Position numbers and translations under genes: made by a program
In this document: positions 37,873 through 50,200 of the stretch, piece after piece
Layout of the letters: each line of letters opens with the position of its first letter
Position numbering within the stretch: position 1 is the first letter of the stretch
Notes under the pieces: generated by a model
Database searches by the model: none
The model's input: the letters and a program-made list of their open reading frames with translations, nothing else
Told to the model about the DNA's origin: nothing
Assembly: GCF_008831285.2 (NCBI RefSeq)
Contig: NC_045147.1
Location: 23,336,981 to 23,400,980, forward strand
Reading direction: 5' to 3'
Length of the DNA stretch: 64,000 nt
DNA from: Nymphaea colorata
Taxonomy: Eukaryota; Streptophyta; Magnoliopsida; Nymphaeales; Nymphaeaceae

Positions 37873-40800
37873 ATGGAAGACACTGGGCAATGGAAGCGTG
37901 CGCTAATAGATGCAACAGCTGGGGCAATAGCAGGCGGCATCTCAAGAACAGTAACATCACCATTAGACGTCATAAAGATAAGGTTTCAGGTGTGTTTTTT
38001 TGGTTCAATTCAATAGGTTTATTCCTTTGCAGGATTCTCCTTAGAAAGTTATCTTCAGAATACCTCCATTACATGTTCCCATCCTTTGTGTGTCTTAACA
38101 AAAACGATTTTCCTTTGTCATGCTTTCTGAATTGTGGATTTGCATTTTTTGTACCCTTGATATTTTGGATTTGATATTTGGTGTGCCCTAGTTTCTGAAT
38201 TCTGATCGGTCTATTCGTTGTTACTGTCACATGTTTGCTTGATAGTTTATGTTTCCATTTTCATGATTTAGTTATTTTCTCAATCTTGGTCTCACTTCAT
38301 TCTGTTTTTCGTTCCATCCTCTTCATGTTGGATGTTGCTTGTGGATGAATAACCACATTTACTCATATCTACTTTATTCTGTTAATGATATGATAGCTTC
38401 AGTTAGTGCCATCATACAAAAAAGCACTGAAAAAGTTCTGGTTTAAGGCCTATATAAATATTTGTAGGTCTTTGGAGAAAATAAGGCACTGTATTTGTAA
38501 ATAGAAGCAGGTATAAGAAGGTTCTAGTTACCATACTTCATCAGGCGATTATAATAAGGGCCATGCTGTCAAAATATCAAAATGAATGACATAGTTATTG
38601 ATTGGTTAAAAATGTCATTTTTTCAGTTTGTGCAATCTGAATTAGAAATCCTCACCTTTTTGCAGCCAATATGAAACTGGGAAACACCAGTGCTGTGATT
38701 TTTTGTACCCTAACATATTTTTTGTGAAATCTGTGTGAAGCTAATTTGTGTTGGGTAAACTATCGTTACGTCATAGTAGTTAATCTTCTGTTTCTGGAAG
38801 CATGCAATTTTCACGTAAGCATAAAATGGCCAGCTAGAAGGAATTTGTGGCTGATCAACCACCTAATTTAGATTTTGTTGAACCAAAAAGGGATGCAAAC
38901 TTTTCAGAACTCTGTCCAGTAAGATATCAGGATTTTCATGCCTGTTGTGTTCGAAAATTCCAAAGTCTGTTTTGTATCTCACTAATGAATTTATAATTTA
39001 GTTAGAGTGCATCTATTGCCATTTGAATATCTTTTTTGTGCCCTTTAGCCTGAAAAATTTATCATCTTTATGACCAGAGTTTACAAGCTGTGTGAAAGCA
39101 GAAAAATGAAGTTCTCTTCCTAGTGAGATGTTGTGTGATGACTTATTCTTGATTTTTGTATGCCAGTTCGTTACATGTAAACAGTTTCTGGACCTTGTGT
39201 TGTTTCTTGTAACCTGTATCACCTAAGAGGTTGAGCGTCCTGTTTAGATCTATGGTATCAACAATTTAGCTTTTTTATCAAGGACGACCATATTTGTTTC
39301 TCATGTATGATTGGTGTAAATTAGTGAAACTTTATTCTTCAATTCTTACTTATGGTGCATTACAGAGAGATAAGATTGATGTGGGTGGTGCTCATATTCT
39401 TCTTAATTTCATTAATTGGCTAGTGGCCACTAACAGACGCGTCTCCTGGTACATGTAATGGTGAACAGGTTCAACTTGAGCCTACTTCTTCATGGGCTTT
39501 TGTTCATAAGGAATTATATGGAACATCTAAGTACACCGGAGTTCTACAAGCAACAAAGGATATATTCAGGGAAGAAGGTTTTCCGGTACAGACTGTTCCT
39601 TGAATTGGTATTACATTTGATGAGATGCTTAATTGGTTAAAGTTTTATTTGATGTTTGTTTCTTGGAAAGATTGTTTCCCTCCTTTTCCGTTCATTTAAT
39701 TAGCCTTCCCCACAGTTAACCTTTGTTTGTCGATATGCAGGGATTTTGGAGAGGCAATGTGCCTGCACTTCTTATGGTCATGCCTTATACGGCAATACAG
39801 TTTACAGTGTTGCATATGTTGAAGACTTTTGCAGCTGGTTCATCAAAATCAGGTTATCAGAAATTATGCAAGAACCTGAGCATTTGCTATGTTATATGAT
39901 TGCTGGAGACAGGCAGCTAGCTGTCTTCTTTTTTTTTAATTACATTTGTGTCATTGCATGTGACAACATGCAGAAAATGGACACTTTTTATCCTAGAATT
40001 AGGGTTTCTCATGTTGCAACTTGCAAGTATCTTGTTTAGTTTGCTTATTGTATGACGATCCATCTTGATCGTCTAAATGAAAGTGCTCCCATGTTGCTGT
40101 GCTCTTACAGACTATGTGATAAACGGAAGGAGAGAGAGCAGAGATATTTGTAGCATGGTTGCATTCTTGATGTATCCACACCTGGACTTTATCTTTGATA
40201 ATGGTGATACTTTTAGTGGAATCGTGGAATAATATTTACTAGAAATTTGTAGTTTGGCTGAGACTATGTACAGCTTTTGCTTTGGATAACCTTAAGAAGC
40301 AGAGCTCCTGATCCAAGGGTCAGGACTTATAGACATCAAGAATAGTTGGCAAGGGATTCACTTGCTCAAATTTAAATGTAAAATACTTAACGTTCTTCTA
40401 GATGCTAGCATTTGAATTTCAGTTACTAGTGAATTTTCTTCTGGTAGTACGTGTTCAAAATGTTGCAGACAAGAGTTTCATCCACCTGTTTAGGTTACTG
40501 GACCTAAGATCTTCAAGTTGAAGAAGGTCCAGGGTTTCAATACCCCAGGAGTGTCCCCATTCTAACGAAGTCTACTTTACCTTTGATCACAATTTTGTCT
40601 TTTTTCCTTGTACCGCTACTTGTAGAACAACGAATTTCTCTTTCATTTCTTAAAAGAAGTTAATTAAGTTTCTTTCTTTCGCTGCAGCGATACTATGAGA
40701 ACTTGACGTCTTTATGCCTCTGTAATTTTTCTGATTAGGTTTTCTTTCTGTTCTTTCTCCACAGAGGACCATAGTCGTCTGAGTCCATATTTGTCTTACG

Positions 40801-43605
40801 TTAGTGGTGGTTTGGCTGGGTGTGCGGCAACTGTTGGATCCTATCCATTTGATCTTTTACGAACAGTTTTAGCCTCACAAGGTGAACCAAAGGTAAACTC
40901 TGAAAAGTTTTTAGTGCAAGTTTGTTGATTTACAGTCACCAAACACACAGTAGCAATATCTTTATTAATTGCTTTCAAGGATTCTGAGTCCAAGAAGATA
41001 ATTTTTCTAGGTGTATCCGACCATGAGATCTGCTCTTGGTGACATTGTTGGAGCACGTGGTTTTCGAGGTTTATATTCTGGATTGTCACCAACACTTGTT
41101 GAAATTATTCCTTATGCTGGCCTCCAGTTTGGTACCTACGATACGTTCAAACGCTGGACCAAGGTATTGTTTTGTAGAACTTTTCAGTGTTTCCTCTTAT
41201 TTCTTGGTCTCACTTAACTAAGTACTCAATTTGGTAATATTAGTTTGGGTTTTTAATATTCATCACTACCTTTTCCATTCCAGATTAGCCTTGAGTTCAA
41301 ATCTGTCAGTGTAACTTTTTTTTATGGAATAAGACATGTATGCGCTTGAAAAGATAAGGAAAAGGATGAGTATAGATGTGTTGTTTGCACCGATTTCTCA
41401 TACATGGTTAAATGGTACATAAACCATGATTAATAAAATGCCTTTCCTAACTGTAGTTATTCGAGTTCTTTCTGAAAATGCCATCATATGAGAGAGAGAG
41501 AGTACACGAGTTTTATTTTCAAAAATGCCTTGATGGATGCATCTCTGAAACTCTTTTCAGGGATGCCTTCTCAAGTTCTATGTTGGGGAGAGAGATAGGT
41601 AAAGAGTAATCCAGATCTCTTCAAAGAATGTCTTGATAGATGTATCCATGAACCATTTTTTAGGGATGCCTTTTAATCTCTCTATTTTATCTCTTTAGAC
41701 ATGGAATCAACGTCAGTGTACGCAGCCAAATTCAAGCAGGACGGATGACAACCTGTCAAGTTTCCAGCTCTTCCTATGTGGGTTAGCTGCTGGGACCTGT
41801 GCAAAAGCCGTTTGTCATCCTCTAGATGTTGTGAAGAAGAGGTTTCAGGTCAGTGGTTAACTATTTTTATCTTACTAATAGGTTGCTATACATAAGTTTT
41901 CTGATCCTATAAGAACATTTATATCATATTTTAAGAAGAAAATTTTAAAAGATCGTAATGTTTTCTCCTGCAATGTATTAATAATAAATAATTTATTTTT
42001 CCAAATAATGTTTGGGAAATTCCTGTCTATGAAAAAGTTGAAAGTATAGGTGTGAAAAGTTTGAAAATGTTTTTGAAGAACTGGACAACGAAAATTAAAT
42101 GTTTTATAAATAAAGTAAAGTTAAAGAAATAAGGGAATAATGATCAAATTGCTAATTTTGTACCTGAGAGTGCCAACAGCATATTAAGTTCATGACATTT
42201 TAAAATTTTCATATCGTTGAAAAAGCTTTTGACGTGATATTTTGGATATATTGCAAATTACTTGCATTATTTTTTGTTACTTTTCTTCTTTGGAAATATC
42301 GGCATTCTTTTCCTCCCGTAAGTGGAACATAAAGGGAAAGCACATTGAATCTAGAAATAGGAAAAACTGAAAGCAAACCTGAAAGCATCTTTGATGTAAT
42401 TACCACAATGTTACAATATTTTTAAATACCTGGCACTGGAAAATGAATGGAGATATTCTCTCATCTTGCTGTTCTCTAATATATGAAATATCTGTTGCAT
42501 ATGCACGCATACCCTCATCTAGGCATGTCTGAAATTTCGTGTCTGAGTGGGAGACTGAAGGTTAATCAGTCAAAATTGGACAATGTTCACTTGAGTGTAG
42601 GGTATGAAAAAACATGGCGTGAACATGTGGTTTCCTCTTTCTAAGATCAGATCAACTATGAAAAATGCATGTTTCGTTGTACATCTTTTATTTGAGACCT
42701 AAAAATTTTTGAATATGACATGTCTGAATGGTTAAAGTGAATAATGAATATTTCAATAAATCAAAGGCCTGTTGCATCAGTAAATGATGAATAAAAACTA
42801 GTGAGATTGAATTGTAAGCTCGAACTCAGTTTATGTGATGGAGAAGCATTATAGGGTGTGGTTCCATGACCACTACCAGTCTACCATTAGGAACATGTTA
42901 TACGAGTATTCTCTATGGGGGCCACTGCTTGCACAGTTAGCAGGAGAGGCTTGCACGTTCGTGGCATTTGCCTGATCCAAGTTGTGTCATGTCCGACACC
43001 GTGATGCCTTCATTGCTGACAAATGCTGTGAAGGCTCAGCCGGTTTTGAGATTTTACTTTTTGTGCAAGTCTCAGCTTTGTTTTAGTTCTGTTGGATTTC
43101 TGGTTCAGGTGTCATCCCAGAGAGCACCTGGTTTTATATAATGTTAAAAATAATCCCTAGTTCCTAACTATTTTTTTTTCAAAGATTGAGCTAAATGCCT
43201 TCTCAAATTTCCCGTTCTATCAGGTTGTTTTATCTGAAATTATTTATGATCTTTAGATGCTTAGGTTGCAATGATGATGCGCGGATGATGGGTCCAAAAT
43301 GCCATGGATCACCCTCGTTTTCTCTGTCATGCTGCAGCATTCTGATGTTTGCCTGTATTTGCTTTTAATTTAGTTTCCTTCTGCAGATTGAAGGACTGCA
43401 AAGACATCCAAAATATGGGGCGAGAGTTGAGCATCATGCCTACAAGAACATGTGGGACGCTCTGAGTAGGATCGCGAGCGCCGAAGGCTGGGCGGGTCTC
43501 TACAAGGGCATCATCCCATCAATAATTAAAGCTGCACCCGCAGGTGCAGTAACTTTTGTTGCTTATGAATACACATCTGATTGGTTGGAATCTGCATTAT
43601 CCTGA
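37873..43605 (+). CDS. Mitochondrial carrier, thiamine diphosphate carrier-like
   Basis: Inner-membrane solute carrier of the MCF/SLC25 family. Exons: 37873-37989, 39469-39585, 39741-39852, 40765-40892, 41011-41163, 41699-41848, 43387-43605. They total 996 nt (331 aa), all phases consistent. Three carrier repeats carry the signatures [11 protein letters not shown] (29-39), [13 protein letters not shown] (from 142) and [11 protein letters not shown] (249-259). Each is followed by a second-half motif: [41 protein letters not shown] and [28 protein letters not shown]. The N-terminus ([22 protein letters not shown]) and overall order match plant proteins annotated as thiamine pyrophosphate carriers. 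The substrate is therefore inferred from similarity, not from the sequence itself. No cleavable presequence is seen, as usual for carriers. Its 3' end faces the ACBP gene across 610 bp. Confidence 0.93.
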
Positions 43606-44215
43606 TCCCACAACGTATTTCCTCTTGGTCTGAAACTTTATCAAGTTCATTGTAACAACAATCAATTTTATTGATTCCTTTATTGGGCAATTTTTCAAGA
43701 GATGCAAACGGTAGAGATGAGTATAAATCTATTGCGAGAATTTTTACCTTTAGATTGCAATTCCTGATTGACCGGTCTAAACTCTTATTTTCTTTGAAAA
43801 GGTGAATGGCACAGAGATATCACCGGAAGGTTTCTGTTATTCATATGGAGATAAGAACCATTATTTTGGCCATCGTTTCCTTTCCGTTGTGTCGGTTCAA
43901 ATACTCTTGAGAGAATGGAAGGGAAAAATATCAAATTATGCCAACGAGAGCATCATATCTTCATTTTACTAAAAATATCAGTTGGCTAGTTCACGTCATA
44001 AGAAAAGAATGAAGAAATTAAATATTTCCAATATCTACTTTACCTGAAGGTACAATCAATCAGAAGAACAAAAGCTTTACGGTATTTCTCTATAAGACAA
44101 AAACGAGGGAAAACCAATCTTGGCTCTTATTTTCTTTTAAAGCAAAAAAAGAAATACGACTAAAATGGATACAGGAGAATCTATATATTATATATTGGAC
44201 GGATAGATGATCTGG
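43606..44215. other. Convergent intergenic spacer
   Basis: 610 bp between the stop codons of two convergent genes, so it must contain both 3' UTRs. No separate gene is seen. Confidence 0.7.
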
Positions 44216-47200
44216 TCAGGCATCTGTCGTTTGGTCGGGAGGACTTCCTGCTAGCCATCCCCATACCCCACCGGAGCTCTGCTTCTGTTTCGCGTTCAGC
44301 GCGGCCTGTTCTGAAGCAACCTTTTGCCGTCGTAGTAAGTCAACTTCCTTCTGTAACGTTTCCATCGATTGTAGCTTCTGTCGCAGCTCAGCAACATCAA
44401 CCTGCTCAGGCCAATTAGAAAGGTTAGCAACATTCAGATTGATTTCTCCATGTGTAAAAACATGCATCAACCCGAGAGCTACAAATCCAACATTCAGTAG
44501 GAAGACAAAAGTCGGATGTTGTCGCTGAAATTTCACATGGCAAACTGACATAGCTAATGGCTGGTATTGTCCATCATTTTAAGAGGTTACTGCACATAAT
44601 CAGACTAGTTTCACAACTTACCAAAGCTAAGACAAATCAGCTAGGAAGTCAATAATGACCAACTTCAGTCTTCTTTAATCTAATGGTCACACATAAGAAT
44701 CCACAGGTGCCCGGTCATGAGTCATTCATTATAAGATCTCACTATGGAACACACGAGGGATCCAAGACAATATTGCCTTTTCCTAATAAAACATATTTCT
44801 GATTACTTTCAATCAGGGAAACAACCACATGAGATTTACGCTCGAGACTACTTCAGTGATGAATGTGCAGTTTGATCAATCGGTTATCTCTTTCAACCTC
44901 AAATACATATTTCCAAGTTTACACTATAAGAAAAATAGGTGATTCTCCCTGAAAATACTGAAGGACTACTGCAAGATCGTTAAGTAATTCCATCTTTGAC
45001 AATACTGAAGAACAAACTGTAACATCCTAATTTGTATCATAAATTTACTAACTGTAACTATACACAAACTAGTAAACTCAAACTGGCAGTAAAACTTCAA
45101 GAAACTCCAAGTAAGCCAGATGAATATATGATAAAACACTAGACACAGAAAGCGTCAGAGATGAAATTGATGGTTGAAGTGCAAATAACCAGGAAATACT
45201 GAATACAGGAACTAAAATGCAAAAGTTTTTAATTTTCTTTAATATATTCGTTTTCAGTTCTGGAGAATCGGAGATCCTTTTAAGATAGAGAAACAATTTT
45301 GTTTGCTGGAGTTCTTCTATATGTGACAACAATGACTGATCCAGTAAGTTACATGGCACAAGTACTGTAACTTAGCTATTGATAAGTTGTCCATTTTCTC
45401 TGGATCCTTCTACTTATACCAAAACCAATTTAGGAAAACAGATCTAAATGCGGTAAGCACAAACCTCAAGTTTGAAGCATCTTGACTGTTCAGAAGCAAG
45501 TTGACTGCGAACTGATTGGAGTTCCTGCATAGGACCAGTATCAGAAGGAGATTCCTATGTTCGGTCACATGTTTAATTCATACAGTTCCGGAGAATAAAA
45601 ACACTTGCCTTGGTGAGATCTACATTGCGTGCCTCTGCTTCAGTTAGATCTTGCTTTAACTGGAGGGTCAACAATTGCTCCTTCCCAAGAGCTGCCTCGA
45701 GATTTCCCTTCTCAGCCTTGAGAGTTGCAATCAGCCGCTCTCCAGTTTCTTGATTGCCAGCATTCTGTTAAAGTGGAACATCAGGTCATATCAAATTGTC
45801 AAATTGGTCACTGTACCAAAATGATCCACACAGCGTTTCATACCAGAGGGTCTAATTCAGCATTATCCACAACAATCTCCCTTATTTTTCCATCTTGTGT
45901 GGTTTCAAATTCGGATTCTACATCTCTTGTTGCATTAGTAGTAGGAAGCAGAGGCGCAACGCTATCAGTTGCAGATGCATCCATCTTTGATGGCAACGTA
46001 GACTTATGGCTTGGCTTAAGAACATGGACCTAACAAATCAAACAGGACACACATTAAAAGGTTCTTCATATCGGCCTTTCTATTGGAGGAGAAACAATAC
46101 ACCAAATCTACCTCATTGCTGTAACGGCCATTATATCCACCAAAAGAAACAAGAATGTCTTCCCCATTATAAGAGCTTACAGCCAAGCTCAATCCCTAAA
46201 ACATCAAAAATTGGTGTCAGGCAACAGGTGATTAGCAAAATGAATGGGGAAAGCTGTCACTTCCATCAAGAACAACTAGTAAAACAATGAATTGCACAGA
46301 ATGAATCACAGGCACATAGGTTGTGTACGGTGAAAGTTCAAGATCGTTTTCAGTTATTGGCAGCCATGGTTGACGCTAACGGTCAACAATTGCCTGAAAG
46401 TTAACCTCTTCATTCAGCACTACGAGTATAGCAAGCCCTTGACTTAGAACGTGTGTAATGAGACTTATCTCTTGAAAGTGAAGAAATATTTTGCCAGTTA
46501 GAACTTGCAACAAGTTGAAAAGCTTTTGACACCAGTAGAAAGCATCCATTGATGAAGAAGAAATCTTACCTCACTCGCAAGCGGGACACGTCCTTGGACT
46601 GTGGTCACAATGGACCATGTGAGTGTAGACATATTTAAAACAACGGTTTCCGAGACACCTGCAAAAATAACCATATAAAAGGTTGATCACCAGTTTTAGA
46701 GAGAGGAGAGAGAACTTCTTATGAGTACCATCACAGCAAGTACACTCAAATCTAAAAAAATAAAGTCTCAAGAGGGAAAAAAAGGCAATTGTTGGATCTT
46801 ATTATAGCACCATTCATTTGTCATTCCGATGTATTAAGATTGAATATTACCCACTGTGAGTTAGGACCTTTCATTTTCATTCTTAAAAGTTCATGTAGTG
46901 AAGGTAATTAAACCAACTAATACATAATGAAACTAAGCTCACATATAGGAATTAGATATAGTATTTGGTAGCTAGAGCTACATAATCAAAATTTTGTGCT
47001 ACCAAACGGCATTTCAGTCCAAAGCTCTCTAATACATAACGAACCTCAGCTCACATATAGGAATTAGATATAGTATTTGGTAGCTAAAGCTACATATTCA
47101 AGATTTTGGGCTACCATATGGCATTTCAGTACAAAGCTCTCTAATAAATAACGAACCTAAGCTCACATATAGGAATTAGATATAGTATTTGGTAGCTAGA

Positions 47201-50200
47201 GCTACATAATCAAAATTTGGCGCTACCATATGGCATTTCAGTACAAATACTCTCTCTCTCCGCCTCCCCCCCCCCCCCCCCCACACACACACACTATTTG
47301 GAACTTTCGTTGACAAGAAGTTCCACTTTGCTATCCCAGGAAAAAGAGTTTGAGGTTGCCAATTTGTCAAACCATTTTAAATGACTAGAAGTATTGAAGT
47401 TACCAATAGGTCATAGGATCACCAAGCTTCTTTTATCCAAATAAATTCTTAAAAATACATCATGGGAAGAAAGGTGCAGGCCATTTGGTCAACGGAAGAT
47501 ACATGCTAAGAACAAAGAGAATTGACTAAAGAGGTCAAGTTTGAAAACAAACCACTCTTGTTATCTCCTCCACCAACTATAAACCAGTTTTCTCCAACAG
47601 TTATGCCTGCATGCCCAGCTCTAGGTGTTGGGATGGTTCCTTGCACTGTCGGTCTTGACCACTCCATCTGCAACGAAATCACCAAAGATAAGTATTACGT
47701 GGAAACGTCTCGTTATATGTATTAGCAGCGATAGTTGAATGCCTCATACACTCTGCAGGTCAAGAACATGCAAATCATTGAAGCATGTAGCATGTGATCC
47801 ACCACCAAATATTAATAAGTAACGCTCTGCATGCACTGCAGCAGCATGATCCGACCTTGGTGAAGGAGGTATGCCCCTACACAATAATCATGGAGTCTCA
47901 AATTAGTCCACATGAATGCTTAAAATAAATACACAAAATGAAAAGTACGCCCTCACAAAAGAAACATAGGATTTGAAATTACACCGAATAGATGTGTAAA
48001 ACATCTCCAGGAAATTAGTTGAAAGCAATTTAGCACCCAAATAAGTTATGCGGACCAACTTACACGGCATCTACTTCATCCCAGGTCATAGTTTCTAGAT
48101 CGAGAATGTGGAGATCATTAAGAAGAGACCTCTTATGATCCTCACCACCAAACATGACCAAACTTGATCCTACAAGGGTAACAGACTGACCCCCACGGGA
48201 AGCCTGGATAGAAGACAGATAAAGTTAGAAGATGGCATCATGACAGTGTATACTGAAGTAGTTGGACACAAAAGAACATCAAACAATTTCATTTTAAAAA
48301 ATGTGAAATATGGTCAATGATTTGTAGGTTATCAAGGTAAATGTGGCCACACTTGTCCAGTGAAAATTGACAGAGAATAGAGAAAAAGTAAAAGAACAGG
48401 TCATGGAAAACTTGTCGTGCATGTAACTATTTGAAACTATCAGCTAAGCTGTTTTATATATGAGCCTTCCATATACAGGAGAAACAAGCACATAAGCCAT
48501 TATTTTGACAATCAGTACATCACTTTATCTTCTAAATCAATATGCAAATACCATCAAATTTCTATAAGCTCCAAGTCCTTTACAAAGTCCTCAACAATTT
48601 AGCTTATGAAATGAAAATTGCCTAATTACATTAAAACTAGCATCTTACACACCGGAGGCTTCCCATAAGTCTTCAAGAACGACCAGGTAGAAGATTGCAA
48701 ATCAAATTCCTTCACTGCCATGAAAGAATAGAAAACAACATGAGCACAAGTTGAAGTTCCCAAATCATACTGAAGCAAACAGACAAACCCAGAATCTTTA
48801 CTTTTACCTGTCACAGATTCAGAAGGATCTTTAGTATGCCCAGCTATGGAAACAAGCTTATTGTCCCATGCTATCTGCAGGGAGGAAAAGGTATAACATT
48901 TATAATTCCAAGCCAAAAATTACTGTTATGAACATAAAAGAAATAGGTAAAGCAGTAAAGAGAACAAAATGAACAGGATTCCAGAATTCCTGTAAAAACT
49001 TACCAGAGAGTGACCTGCACAGGCGGCTAAGGGCACCGAGGATGGAGATTCAGATTCCATCGCCACTTTAAGGTCAAGCTTGGTCCATGTAAATGTTTTC
49101 AAGTCCAGAACCTGTCAACGGCCCATATAAACTTAGTAGATAAGCACCATATTCATAAATGCCAGAAAACAGAACAATAGTGATATCCTCTGGGAAACAA
49201 AATGCACATGAGAAGGAAACTAAATGTTGATGCAATAACCAAAAGGAAGTAATCAAAACCACCATGATACAAATTTCTAACAATTTCTAGGAAAGCAAAG
49301 CAGACGCCAAGCTCCACTACAGTGTCTTTAATATTCTACTACAGTGTCTTTAATATTCTACGATTTGAAGGTCAAACTGGAAGTACCTGAAGTTACTATA
49401 AAAAGCCTGCAAACATAGATCCCGAACAAACAATATACAAGAGTGCCACATAACAAGTTCTGATGCACACATTACTGACTATTTATGGCAAATTGGCAAT
49501 GGATACCTGAAGATCATTAAGATAACGCCCATTGTGGTTTCCACCAAAAATGTACATTTTGTCTTGGATTATAGCAGCTCCATGCTGAACAAGAAAACAA
49601 GCAAGAAATGAATAGAAATTACTGAAAAAATGAATCCACATAACCGAATAAAGATGTCATTGTAAACTAGACCATGTCAGTAGATTGGAGTTTGGACCTC
49701 ATATCGAGCTTTTGGGCATTGACCAGAAACTGAGGGTGCAACCCATTTGTCATAAACACCAACTGACCCCAATACTTCAGAAACAACACCTTTATCCTCT
49801 GTCTCCAACACACCGTTTTCAGCAGGAATAGTTTTTTGCTCTTCATACGAGTTCATATCTGACACAACCGGTTGTTCTGCCGGATTCTACAATTCCCAGT
49901 AAAAAAGAGATCAACCAATGTATGGAAACTTGTGTTAACAAAAAAATACATTAGACAGATTTAATATAACAAACTCATTTTTCTGTACTTAATACCAAAG
50001 CTACTAATTATACTATGAAGAGAAAGTTAATGAGTTACCTAAGGGCCATACGGTCAATAAAATAAATCCTTACCATATGGCCCTTGAATTATTAGAGAAA
50101 TGAGCTAGGCAGCTATGTGACACGGTCACACGGGTACCTTTATTTGGGTGAGGTACCCATGTCGACACAGGTACAGGTATGCCCATGGACATTGCCTGGA

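Noticed and set aside
43268-43345. Candidate intronic C/D snoRNA (ATGATGA ... CTGA) in the last carrier intron
   Set aside because: No closed terminal stem and no guide matching rRNA that I recognise.
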